A stretch of 24,839 nt of DNA from assembly GCA_036558545.1 (NCBI GenBank), contig DATBFJ010000013.1, positions 1 through 24,839 of the forward strand. The letters are read 5' to 3'. A model generated the notes under the pieces. It searched no databases. It saw nothing but the letters and a program-made list of their open reading frames with translations, and was not told where the DNA came from. The number at the start of each line of letters is the position of its first letter. Within the stretch, counting starts at the first letter, position 1. Shown piece by piece: positions 16,546-24,205 of the stretch. Made by a program: the position numbers and the translations under genes. The stretch is from JALYGJ01 sp036558545. Lineage in GTDB: Bacteria > Chloroflexota > Limnocylindria > Limnocylindrales > CSP1-4.

Positions 16546-16761
16546 ATGATGACGGTGAGGCTCATCGTCAATCCGGCAGACGATTTGGAGTTTGAGCGCC
16601 GGACGCATGAGCTTGCCGCGACGTCGGACGCGCCCGAAGAGCTGGAAGAGAACCTGCGCGAGTTTTACTCACGGGTCAGGGTGGTTCGCGGCGTAACGGA
16701 CATAGTCGAGCGCTGGTACGTCTACCGCGACGGACGCTGGATCAATCCGCGCGACCGCTGA
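16546..16761 (+). CDS. Small protein, 71 residues, function unknown
   Basis: A short charged protein (start MMTVRLIVNP, end YVYRDGRWINPRDR) that I do not recognise. It has no membrane segment or Cys pair. The predicted layout is a beta strand, a long acidic helix (ELEENLREFYSRVR region, residues about 30-48), and a basic aromatic C-terminal strand (ERWYVYRDGRW), suggesting a small alpha/beta fold that might bind a partner or nucleic acid. The ATG at 16546 is backed by AGGGGGG (16531-16537) 8 bases upstream. It lies 64 bases before the GIY-YIG-GreA gene on the same strand, so co-transcription is plausible. Its strong ribosome site supports it being real. Confidence 0.75.
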   Translation: MMTVRLIVNPADDLEFERRTHELAATSDAPEELEENLREFYSRVRVVRGVTDIVERWYVYRDGRWINPRDR

Positions 16762-16825
16762 TCACCCAAGACGCGTCAGTCCGCGACAATCCCCAAGTGA
16801 GGAATTACTCGAGATCGGCGCTGTC

Positions 16826-18001
16826 ATGATCGAGCGGCGACCAGGTGCCAGCGAACTGCTCAAGGATCTTGGCCTTCTCGTCGACGGACCTCAGCTGTGG
16901 GGCCGACCCATTCCCGGCCGCGGCCCGGGCGTTTTCGTCGTAGAGCTGCCCAATGGCATGTTGGACGCACCGATCGACATCGTCGCGATCCGCAAGTGGC
17001 TGGAGCGGGTCCCGGAACTCACCCTCGATGGAGAGCGGCCGACGGCCGAGGCCGTGGCCAAGCGTCTTCACGAATTCTGGCTGCCCGACGAGCCCGTCCT
17101 GTACGTCGGCCGCTCGCCCAAGCAGGTGGGTGCTCGGATCAACTCGATCTATGCGACTCCGCTCGGCGACGCCCGGCCCAGTAGCGGCGGGCACTGGCTC
17201 AGGACGCTGTCCGTCCTGCCCCAGCTGCGCATCTGGTGGGCCGACACGGATGCGCACGAGGAATACGAGGATGCCCTGCTGGCGGAGATCGCCACGCGCA
17301 ACGAAGGGGTCGGCCGCGATGCCGCCAGCGGTGGACTGCTGCCCTTCGCCAACTTGATGACAGCCGACGGCGTGCCGAAAGCGCATGGGCTGCTGAACAG
17401 CCTGCGCTCAGACGGCACCGACACATCGCCCACGCGCACGACCAGCGGCACTACGCGCGCCACGGCCAGCCGTGCCCGCACGACGTCTTCATCTCGTGCG
17501 CGCAAACCGCCCCCACCCAAGGCGCCACCGCCCCGGCCCGTGATCGCGCCAACCCTCGTGTCTCGCGATGGCCTGGACAAGCTCAACGCCGAGCTCGAGG
17601 ATCTGCGCACAGTGCAGCGACCGCAGATCATCGATCGGGTTGCCACGGCCAGGTCACACGGCGATCTCAAGGAGAACGCGGAGTACGAGTACGCCCGGAA
17701 GGAACAGTCGTTTATCGAGGGCAGAATTCAGACGCTCGAGCAGATGATCCGCCATGCACAGGTGATCGACACGGCCGAGCCCTCGGACACCGTGCGCGTC
17801 GGCTCGACGGTCAAGGTCGAGTCAGATGGCGAGACCTTCACGTACCAGATCGTTGGATCGACCGAAGCAAATCCTGCGCAGGGCCGGCTCTCCAACGCCT
17901 CGCCCGTCGGTCGGGCGCTGCTGGGAGCGCGTGAAGGCGACGCGGTGGGCGTCGATCTTCCTTCTGGCTCGGTGACTTATCGCGTCAGGGAGATCAGCTA
18001 G
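16826..18001 (+). CDS. Fusion of a GIY-YIG-type domain with GreA transcript cleavage factor
   Basis: A 391-residue fusion. Residues 33-160 look like a GIY-YIG nuclease fold: GPGVFVVEL (33-41, the GIY strand as GVF), LYVGRS (92-97, the YIG strand as YVG), Arg104 in the next helix, and the acidic helix EEYEDALLAEIA (145-156), where a catalytic Glu would sit. A region with LPFANL (172-177) and KAHGL follows, then a Ser/Thr/Arg/Pro-rich linker (195-242). Residues 247-391 are a full GreA: coiled coil with GDLKENAEYEYAR (279-291), keeping the tip acidic residues Asp280 and Glu283 that coordinate Mg in RNA polymerase, and the FKBP-like C-terminal part (VGSTVKVE, SPVGRALLGAREGD, closing YRVREI). GreA alone is about 158 residues. 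The start is ATG 16826; no strong ribosome site is seen. There is no frameshift or stop between the halves. Confidence 0.9.
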   Translation: MIERRPGASELLKDLGLLVDGPQLWGRPIPGRGPGVFVVELPNGMLDAPIDIVAIRKWLERVPELTLDGERPTAEAVAKRLHEFWLPDEPVLYVGRSPKQVGARINSIYATPLGDARPSSGGHWLRTLSVLPQLRIWWADTDAHEEYEDALLAEIATRNEGVGRDAASGGLLPFANLMTADGVPKAHGLLNSLRSDGTDTSPTRTTSGTTRATASRARTTSSSRARKPPPPKAPPPRPVIAPTLVSRDGLDKLNAELEDLRTVQRPQIIDRVATARSHGDLKENAEYEYARKEQSFIEGRIQTLEQMIRHAQVIDTAEPSDTVRVGSTVKVESDGETFTYQIVGSTEANPAQGRLSNASPVGRALLGAREGDAVGVDLPSGSVTYRVREIS

Positions 18002-18022
18002 AAACCGCGAGTTCGGCCAAGC

Positions 18023-18373
18023 TCAGGCTTCGGAGTCGTCTCCGTCGTCGCCAAGGACCGTCAGCTGCCGAGGCGTCTCGTGTAACTGCTCGGCAGCCGG
18101 TCGGCGCGTTCGCGACGAGCCCATTCGGCGTCGGGTCTCGACATCAACGCTCGTGTCCGACTCCATCGCCGGATGCTCGACCAACGCGATCAGTCGATTG
18201 GCCATGAAGCGACCGGCGCGAATGGGATTCCCCGATCGCGTCACCTCGGTAACCTCGACCACGCCTCGGGCGGTCGTGATCTCGATCCGCCGCCCGGCTT
18301 TGCGCGCGACGATCTCGAAGGTCTGCACTCCCTGGCCGGTATCGACCACTGCTTCGACGCGATCGCCCTTCAT
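18023..18373 (-). CDS. Small protein, 116 residues, function unknown
   Basis: I do not recognise this protein. Residues 1-68 look like a compact beta-rich domain (MKGDRVEAVVDTG..., VQTFEIVARKAGRRIEI, GVVEVTEVTRSG), followed by a helix and a hydrophilic, acidic tail ending DDGDDSEA that is probably disordered. A GGGG ribosome-site match (from AAGGGG) lies 8 bases before the ATG at 18373, which supports translation. It converges on the GreA fusion with 21 bases between stops and follows the ABC operon on the same strand, past a terminator-like hairpin. It may be a small regulatory or nucleic-acid-binding protein; this is a guess. Confidence 0.7.
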   Translation of the reverse strand: MKGDRVEAVVDTGQGVQTFEIVARKAGRRIEITTARGVVEVTEVTRSGNPIRAGRFMANRLIALVEHPAMESDTSVDVETRRRMGSSRTRRPAAEQLHETPRQLTVLGDDGDDSEA

Positions 18374-18460
18374 TGCCGCGTCCCCTTTTCGATTTGCCGC
18401 ACTGTCATGGCCGGATTATGCGCGCCCGCTTGTCCTTTGCCGCATGTCTTGAATGAGAAA

Positions 18461-18499
18461 TGGCCGCCGATCGACGCGTCAGGCGACGATCAGCGGCCA
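18461..18499 (-). terminator. Terminator-like hairpin after the ABC permease
   Basis: TGGCCGCCGATC (18461-18472) pairs with GATCAGCGGCCA (18488-18499) with one mismatch. Read on the minus strand, the stem is followed by TTTCTCATTC, a moderately T-rich tail, and it lies about 30 bases beyond the permease stop. It plausibly ends the NEW3-ABC transcript and separates it from the 18023-18373 gene. Confidence 0.55.
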
Positions 18500-18529
18500 C
18501 ACTGTTCCGATTCCGAGCGGTGGAAGCCG

Positions 18530-19630
18530 CTAAGCGCGGACCTCCTGCCGCATGAAGGCCACGTACGCCACTCCGAACGTGACCATCGTCAACGCGATGA
18601 TGGCCACGAACTGGGGCCAGATGACCAGCAGACTCTGATCGAGTGGCAGCAGGCTCGTGATCGCCTGATCGGCCTGGTTGGCCGTGACGAGCGCAGGAGT
18701 CGTGGTGCGGATGGTCGGGTTGAGCACCGCACCGGTCGCCTCTGTATAGAGGTCGTTCGGTGACAGGCGCGACAGGTTCACTAGGAGTGCCTGGTTGGCG
18801 ATCGTGTCCGGGCTCGTATCGGTCGAGTCTGGAGCGACCGGCGAAAGGATGCCGGCCACGACGCCGACGATCAGCGAGAAGAACAGGCTGAGCACGAGCC
18901 ACACCGCCAGGGCAATCATCGCCGAGGTGGCCGCCCTGCGGACGACGACCGAGCACAGAAGCGCGAAGGCCAGCCAAAAACCAATGAAGAAGAGCGACAG
19001 GAACCACCACACGATCAGCCGCGCGACATCCTCCGCTGACGGAATGATGCCGAGCTGGATCACGCCTATGGCGCCGACCAGAAGCATGACCACAGCGAGG
19101 ATCAAGCCGATCACGGTCAGCCCGGCAACGAACTTGCCGTTGATCACGTCGTCGCGGTAGATGGGCTGAGCCAGCAGTCGAGGCAGCGTTGCCTCGGAGC
19201 GCTCGCCGTTGATCGCGTCAAAGCCGAACGCGATGCCCAGCAGCGGGATCAAAAACGGAATCAGCGTCGTGAAGGGCGGAATCTGGCTCAACGTCTGGAG
19301 CGATGAAGGGGGTGCGAAGAGGATCAGGAACAGCGACTGGGTGCCGGAGGCGTCAGAGGCAAAGCTCTTGATCACGCCGCCGGTCGCGTAGACGGCCGCG
19401 GCGCCCGCGAGAGCGAGGACAATGGTCAGTCCAAGGAAGCGGTAGCTCGCGATCGAGTCGGCGAATTCCTTGGCCGCGATGATCCGCCAGCCGGCACGCA
19501 GACGCGGGCCGGCGTCGGACCTCGCCGCCGCGGAGCGCGGCATGGCCGGCGGCACATCCGGGCCCTTGGCCTGGATGTTCTTACGCTTGCGCCGCCGCGC
19601 GGCGGGCAGCGAATCTGCTTGTCCGGTCAC
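18530..19630 (-). CDS. ABC-2 type transporter permease
   Basis: A 366-residue permease of an ABC-2 type exporter. A basic N-terminal tail of about 65 residues precedes about six membrane helices. After helix 2 it has the typical motif NGERSEATLPRLLAQPIYR (141-159) and GK (165-166), seen in NatB/YhaP-type permeases. A large extracytoplasmic loop between the last helices (residues about 270-335) is rich in Asp, Ser and Thr. The start is GTG 19630, overlapping the stop of the ATPase gene by 4 bases (GTGA), so the two are coupled. It probably forms the membrane part of a pump with the ATPase and the NEW3 protein; the substrate is unknown. Confidence 0.92.
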   Translation of the reverse strand: MTGQADSLPAARRRKRKNIQAKGPDVPPAMPRSAAARSDAGPRLRAGWRIIAAKEFADSIASYRFLGLTIVLALAGAAAVYATGGVIKSFASDASGTQSLFLILFAPPSSLQTLSQIPPFTTLIPFLIPLLGIAFGFDAINGERSEATLPRLLAQPIYRDDVINGKFVAGLTVIGLILAVVMLLVGAIGVIQLGIIPSAEDVARLIVWWFLSLFFIGFWLAFALLCSVVVRRAATSAMIALAVWLVLSLFFSLIVGVVAGILSPVAPDSTDTSPDTIANQALLVNLSRLSPNDLYTEATGAVLNPTIRTTTPALVTANQADQAITSLLPLDQSLLVIWPQFVAIIALTMVTFGVAYVAFMRQEVRA

Positions 19631-20634
19631 TCGGCAGCTCCTGTCGGCTCGTAGGCCGCAAAGTAGCGGCGATAGACCTCGTCGAGCTCGTCTCCGCGGC
19701 GACGCAGGTGATATGGCGGATGACCGGCCTCGACGAGCGCCCGCGCGACCTCGGCACGTACGTCGCGATTAGCGGTCACCACGAGCATGTTCTTGTCGCG
19801 CATGTCGCTCGCGACCTTGGTCACGCCCGAGACCTTCTGGATGGCAGACTTCACAGCTTCGAGTGGTGGAGCGGCAATGACCTCGATCTCGATCGGGCCG
19901 GTGCCTGCCTGCGCAGCCAGCTTGTCAGTCGTGCCACTCGCGACCAGCTTGCCGCTGACGAAGATGCCGACACGATCGCAGACCTGCTGAACCTGGTGCA
20001 GCAGGTGACTTGCGAGCAGGATGGCAGCGCCTTCGTCGGCCAGCTGACGGACGAGCTCGAGGACCTCCTCGACACCGGCAGGGTCGATGGCCGTGGTCGG
20101 CTCATCGAGGATGATGATCGACGGTTCCTTGACGAGGACGTCGGCCAGGCCGAGGCGCTGGCGCATGCCTCGCGAGTACGTTTCGACTTTCTTGTCGCCC
20201 GCCTCAGGTAGGCCGACTCGCTGCAACAGCGCGTCGATACGATCCTCGGCCTCAGCCTTGGGAACGCGATTGAGGCGTGCCGTGTAGCGCAGGTTCTGCC
20301 GTCCGGTCATGCCGGAGTAGAAGCCGACGTTGTCGGGCAGGTAGCCAACCCGTCGCTTGACCGCAGTTGGATTGAGCGCGGGGTCATAGTCGAGCACCCG
20401 CGCCGTGCCGCCCGATGGCTCGGACAGGCCGAGCAACATCAGGATCGTTGTTGTCTTGCCCGCACCATTAGGTCCGAGCAGGCCGTAGATCTCGCCGTGA
20501 TTCACGGTCAGGTCGAGCTTGTCGACCGCCGTGAAATCGCCGTACTTCTTGGTCAGCGCCTTGGCGCGGATTGCAGCGCCGGTCTGTGCCGGTCGCCCTA
20601 CGGTCTGCTCGGCCGGTGCCTCAGCGACGGCCAT
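19627..20634 (-). CDS. ABC transporter ATPase (ABC-2 / NatA-type)
   Basis: A 335-residue ABC ATPase. Walker A GPNGAGKT (54-61), Q-loop region YLPDN (98-102), signature YSRGMRQRL (153-161), Walker B IIILDEP (173-179) and switch His210 in LLASHLL are all intact, so it should hydrolyse ATP. The C-terminal 80 residues are a regulatory extension with PPYHLRRRGDELDEVYRRYF, common in NatA-like exporters. It sits between the NEW3 protein, whose stop overlaps its start by 14 bases, and the permease, overlapping by 4 bases. This tight order shows a single operon and a common complex. Confidence 0.96.
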   Translation of the reverse strand: MAVAEAPAEQTVGRPAQTGAAIRAKALTKKYGDFTAVDKLDLTVNHGEIYGLLGPNGAGKTTTILMLLGLSEPSGGTARVLDYDPALNPTAVKRRVGYLPDNVGFYSGMTGRQNLRYTARLNRVPKAEAEDRIDALLQRVGLPEAGDKKVETYSRGMRQRLGLADVLVKEPSIIILDEPTTAIDPAGVEEVLELVRQLADEGAAILLASHLLHQVQQVCDRVGIFVSGKLVASGTTDKLAAQAGTGPIEIEVIAAPPLEAVKSAIQKVSGVTKVASDMRDKNMLVVTANRDVRAEVARALVEAGHPPYHLRRRGDELDEVYRRYFAAYEPTGAAE

Positions 20635-21820
20635 AACGCTGGAAGACGAAGAACAGGCCGATACCGACGATGAGCAGCACGGCGATGCCGATTACGTAGC
20701 CGATTGGCGACGTGTCGACGGTCGTGCGGATCGTGACGCTCGAACTCGTTGCGCTGTCCGCGGTGCGGCCGGTCATCGAGATGACGTAGTCGCCGGCAAG
20801 CGCATTGTTCGAGGCCTGGATCGTGGCGGTGACATTGGCCGTCTGACCGGCCGGGACGTCGACGGAGTCGCCACCGCTCGGATAGGCAAATGTGACCTTC
20901 CAGTCGCGCGGCGGCGTGGAGGTGAACTTGACGCCGGTCAGGTCGGCCGTGCCGCTGTTGGTCACGACCAGGGTGAGCGTCGTCGTGCCGCCCGCCGTCA
21001 CTTCGGCGTTGAGGCGCTGATCAGAGGTCGATATGGACATGTCGAACGTGCCGGTAACAGTCACTGTCAAAGGCAGCTGGACCGGCTGAGGCCCGCCGGT
21101 TGCGGTCAGGGTGATGTTGTACGTGCCCGCGGCGACGTCGCTCGGAGGGTCGGCATTTACGGAGATCTGCGTGCTGCTGCCTGCATCGACGCTCACGGTC
21201 GTGGCGTTGCTTTCCGTTGCCGGTGCAGCGGTCACATTCCAACCATCCGGGGAATCAGTCCCCAGGTTGAAGGTGATCTGCTGGTTGGTGTCGTTGGCCA
21301 GGTTCGCGCTGAACTTGAACGTGGTCGACGAGGGACCGTTGAGGGTCGCAAAGTCGGTCGTCAATGTGACGTCGCCCGTCTCGCTCGTCTGGACATTGAT
21401 GTCCAGGGTCAGCTGAGAGTCGGACCCGTCGGCGCCCTTGCCGTCGAGGACGACCTGCTGGTCGCCGGCAGCGGCATCCGTGGGGATCGTCACTTCGGCG
21501 GTGAAGTTCGCGTAGTTGCCCGTATAAGGGGTGATCGACGAGGTCTGGGCGTCGGTCGAAGCGGGGACGGTGCTCACAGCAGCGATCGTGGAGCCACCGC
21601 CCTGCAGGCGGGTGGTCCAGTTCTGTGGCGCGGACGAGACCGTCAGGTCAACACGCTGGGGCGTGTCGGTCTGGACGACGACCGGGAACTTGACGGTCGT
21701 GCCGGGGTCGGCGACCACGGACGGATAGGCGGTGGTCATCTGCGTGCCGGCCGCAAAGACGGTCGGGGCGAGACCCGCAACAAGGAGCAGGGCGGCAGCT
21801 GCCGCTCGCAAGAGGCGCAT
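20621..21820 (-). CDS. Secreted, C-terminally anchored NEW3-domain protein
   Basis: A 399-residue protein with a signal peptide (MRLLRAAAAALLLVAGLAPTV, cleavage near FAA-GT) and a C-terminal membrane helix (about 370-392, GYVIGIAVLLIVGIGLFFV) ended by RYGRR. In between are about three immunoglobulin-like beta domains of the NEW3 type (COG1470), with the recurring PxxW.V....P and GxYxxxxxxxG pattern (PQNWTT, PDGWNV, PRDWKV). Such proteins often lie beside ABC-2 transporters and are thought to act outside the membrane as a partner. The ATG at 21820 gives the clear signal peptide; GGGAG stands about 11-12 bases upstream. It is the first gene of the operon and overlaps the ATPase start by 14 bases. 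Confidence 0.92.
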   Translation of the reverse strand: MRLLRAAAAALLLVAGLAPTVFAAGTQMTTAYPSVVADPGTTVKFPVVVQTDTPQRVDLTVSSAPQNWTTRLQGGGSTIAAVSTVPASTDAQTSSITPYTGNYANFTAEVTIPTDAAAGDQQVVLDGKGADGSDSQLTLDINVQTSETGDVTLTTDFATLNGPSSTTFKFSANLANDTNQQITFNLGTDSPDGWNVTAAPATESNATTVSVDAGSSTQISVNADPPSDVAAGTYNITLTATGGPQPVQLPLTVTVTGTFDMSISTSDQRLNAEVTAGGTTTLTLVVTNSGTADLTGVKFTSTPPRDWKVTFAYPSGGDSVDVPAGQTANVTATIQASNNALAGDYVISMTGRTADSATSSSVTIRTTVDTSPIGYVIGIAVLLIVGIGLFFVFQRYGRR

Positions 21821-21912
21821 AGACGGACGGACTCCCTTGGCTTGTATTCCCTCGAAGCTCGGTGCGCTTATCGTCACAGGTCGCTCGTTGCGCATCGGCA
21901 ACTCGCGCGATG

Positions 21913-21927
21913 GCGTTTTATTAACGC
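21913..21927. promoter_or_regulatory. Inverted repeat in the upstream region of the NEW3-ABC operon
   Basis: GCGTT-TTATT-AACGC is a perfect 5-bp inverted repeat around an AT-rich centre, in the 153-base gap between the PepA stop and the NEW3 start. AT-rich sequence is rare in this window, so it may be an operator or part of a promoter. No confident -35 box was found. Confidence 0.25.
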
Positions 21928-21973
21928 GGACTCAGACGATTCACAGCCGCCTCCCCGGCAACTGCAGGCGTTT

Positions 21974-23461
21974 TCAGCGTTGGCGCGACGCGATGCTACT
22001 CGCTAACTCGACGAGTGTCCTGACCGCAGAACCCTGCGGGCCTTTCGGCGCGAACGTTCGATCACTGTCGTACCAGGCGACACCGGCTATATCGATGTGC
22101 GCCCATTCAATCTCCGGGTCCACTCCGGCCTCGACGAACGCGGCACCGAACATGGCGCCGCCCTCGCGTCCGGCACTGTTCTTGATGTCCGCTATCTCGC
22201 TCCGGATGTCGTCCCGGTATTCATCGGACAGGGGCATCGGCCACATTCGCTCGCCACTCAGCGCACCGGCGCGCCGGATCGATTCGACGAAGCCGTCGGG
22301 CCGCCCGAAAACGCCGGCGTAGTGGCGCCCGAGGGCAACCGCAATTGCGCCGGTGAGCGTTGCAACATCGACGATGCGCGCCGCACCCTGGCGCTGCGCG
22401 TAGGTGACGCCATCGATCAGCACGAGCCTGCCTTCGGCGTCCGTGTTGATGACCTCGACCGTCTTGCCGCTGAGGCTGGTGAACACGTCGCCCGGCTTGG
22501 TCGCATGACCCCCCGGCAGGTTCTCAGTGCACGGCGCAACGGCGATGAGATTGATCTTGAGGCCCAGATTCGCGATCGCGCCGGCACTCGCCAGCACCGC
22601 CGCCGCGCCCGACATGTCGTACTTCATCAGGTGCATGTCAGCGCCGGGCTTCAGCGAGATGCCGCCCGAGTCGAAGGTGATGCCCTTGCCCACGAGGGCG
22701 AGGTCGTAGCCATCTCCGCCACGGCCCTGGTAACGCAGCACGATGAACTTTGCGTCTTCGTGGCTGCCATGAGCCACCGAGAGATAGCTGTTCATGCCCA
22801 TCTCGCGAGCCTGATCCTCTTCGATCACCTCGATCTGAAGTCCAGCTGACTTCGCAAGCTCGGTCGCCTGAGCGGCAATGTGGGTGGGTGTCATCAGGTT
22901 CGCCGGTTCGATGGCGAGCGATCTCGCCCAGTTGACGGCTTCGCCGACGGCGTCGCCGGTGGTGATGGCTGCGGCGGCGTCAACCGGTGCGTCGCCGGTG
23001 ATCAATACCACACTGGCGACCGGAGGCAGCGGATGCTCGTCGTCGATGGTCCGGTGCGTGTCAGGGCGCCACATCGCGAAATGAACGCCCTCGACCGCGG
23101 CCTGGATTGCTTCTGCCGCAGGGAGTGCCTGGGTTTCGAGACAAACGCCAATCGTCTTCGCTGTCGATGACCAAAGCGCACGAACCCCGGCGCTGACCAC
23201 TTCCCAGCCGCGCTGGATGTCGAATTCCTCGCGCTTGCCGGCGGCAACGACCACCAGACGAGTCGCACCTCCTCCATCTCGCTGGCGCAGGTGGGTCGAT
23301 GTCGAAAAGATCTTCGGCGATCCCTGTTCGCGCGCGACCCACTCGGCCGTTTCACGATCCGCGTGCGGCGTACCGCTGGCGGCGCTGCCGTCTTTGAAGA
23401 CAGGCACGATGAGGGCGTCGAGCTGCACGCCGTCTGGCGCGGCAACAGTCTGGAACTGCAA
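21974..23461 (-). CDS. pepA: Leucyl aminopeptidase (M17 family)
   Basis: A 495-residue cytosolic metallo-aminopeptidase that removes N-terminal residues in peptide turnover; PepA in E. coli also binds DNA in site-specific recombination. The two-zinc site is intact: Lys259 and Asp264 in VGKGITFDSGG, Asp282 in KYDMSG, and Asp341 and Glu343 in the signature NTDAEGRL (339-346), with catalytic Lys271 and Arg345 present. The length is normal for the family. The start is TTG 23461 with GGAGG 9 bases upstream. The DUF3090 gene diverges from it over a 120-base gap, and the NEW3 operon lies downstream on the same strand after 153 bases. Confidence 0.96.
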   Translation of the reverse strand: MQFQTVAAPDGVQLDALIVPVFKDGSAASGTPHADRETAEWVAREQGSPKIFSTSTHLRQRDGGGATRLVVVAAGKREEFDIQRGWEVVSAGVRALWSSTAKTIGVCLETQALPAAEAIQAAVEGVHFAMWRPDTHRTIDDEHPLPPVASVVLITGDAPVDAAAAITTGDAVGEAVNWARSLAIEPANLMTPTHIAAQATELAKSAGLQIEVIEEDQAREMGMNSYLSVAHGSHEDAKFIVLRYQGRGGDGYDLALVGKGITFDSGGISLKPGADMHLMKYDMSGAAAVLASAGAIANLGLKINLIAVAPCTENLPGGHATKPGDVFTSLSGKTVEVINTDAEGRLVLIDGVTYAQRQGAARIVDVATLTGAIAVALGRHYAGVFGRPDGFVESIRRAGALSGERMWPMPLSDEYRDDIRSEIADIKNSAGREGGAMFGAAFVEAGVDPEIEWAHIDIAGVAWYDSDRTFAPKGPQGSAVRTLVELASSIASRQR

Positions 23462-23521
23462 GCCGAATGGCCTCCACTCAATGAACGGCTGGGTTTCGCA
23501 AGAGTATTAGAGTCATGGCTG

Positions 23522-23554
23522 GCGCGCTGCCGACAAGAATTCTGACGAGCGCGC
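23522..23554. promoter_or_regulatory. Inverted repeat between divergent pepA and DUF3090 genes
   Basis: GCGCGCT (23522-23528) and AGCGCGC (23548-23554) are exact inverted arms around a spacer that holds the palindrome AGAATTCT. The site lies in the 120-base divergent gap and could be an operator acting on one or both genes, or an RNA hairpin in the DUF3090 leader. No confident promoter boxes were seen. Confidence 0.3.
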
Positions 23555-23581
23555 TGTTGCCGTTCTTGCTTCGGAGTTCAC

Positions 23582-24205
23582 ATGCCGCGCCGCATATATA
23601 CCTTTGATCCACCCGACCGATTTGTCGCGGGTGCCGTGGGCCAGCCCGGTCAGCGAACGTTCTTTCTTCAAGCCGTCAAGGGCGGCCAGGTTGTCTCGGT
23701 CGTTGTCGAGAAAGCGCAGGTTGCCGTCCTCGCCGAGCGCGTCGCGACGCTTCTGCTTGCCCTGCGCCAACGCGGCGTGGAAATCGGCGAAGAGAACCTT
23801 GCAACAACACCTGAACTTGCCGAGCCAGTGGTCGAAGAGTTCCGTGTTGGCACTCTCACGCTCGGTTGGGACGCGGACAGGGAGGTGGTCGTCATCGAGG
23901 CCCGCGAGCTGGGCGATGACGAGGACGGAGAGGAGGAAGACGAGGACGCGGAGACAGCGGACGCCGAGCTGAGCGAGGCCGACCAGTTGCGCGCCGCCAT
24001 TGCCCACCTCGCCGAGGCAGACGCCAAGGAGACAGCATTGGACCTTGACGTCGTTCGCGTCCAGCTCGAACCGAGTGCCGCGCTCGAGTTCGCTTCTGGG
24101 GCCGTCGCCGTCGTTCAGGCGGGCAGGCCACCATGTCCGATGTGCGGCGAGCCGCTCGAGCCAACGGGCCATTTCTGCACGCGGCGCAACGGGTACCAGA
24201 ACTGA
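23582..24205 (+). CDS. DUF3090 family protein
   Basis: A 207-residue protein of the DUF3090 family. The family start MPRRIYTFDPPDRFVAGAVG is clear, followed by GQRTFFLQA and QVVSVVVEKAQVAVLAERV. Residues 110-130 form a very acidic insert (GDDEDGEEEDEDAE). The C-terminus carries a zinc-finger-like set Cys185, Cys188, His197 and Cys199 in PPCPMCGEPLEPTGHFC. Families of this type in Actinobacteria lie next to a histidine phosphatase, the SCO1664-like kinase and mshC; function is unknown. The ATG 23582 has GGAG 5 bases upstream. The SCO1664-like gene follows on the same strand with overlap. Confidence 0.94.
   Translation: MPRRIYTFDPPDRFVAGAVGQPGQRTFFLQAVKGGQVVSVVVEKAQVAVLAERVATLLLALRQRGVEIGEENLATTPELAEPVVEEFRVGTLTLGWDADREVVVIEARELGDDEDGEEEDEDAETADAELSEADQLRAAIAHLAEADAKETALDLDVVRVQLEPSAALEFASGAVAVVQAGRPPCPMCGEPLEPTGHFCTRRNGYQN

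Noticed and set aside
20519..22006. 495-codon plus-strand frame across the ABC ATPase and NEW3 genes
   Set aside because: Low-complexity Arg/Gly/Asp-rich product opposite two genes with clear domains; a shadow frame.
23515..23607. 30-codon frame in the pepA-DUF3090 gap
   Set aside because: No ribosome site, runs into DUF3090 out of frame, and crosses the inverted repeat; probably chance.
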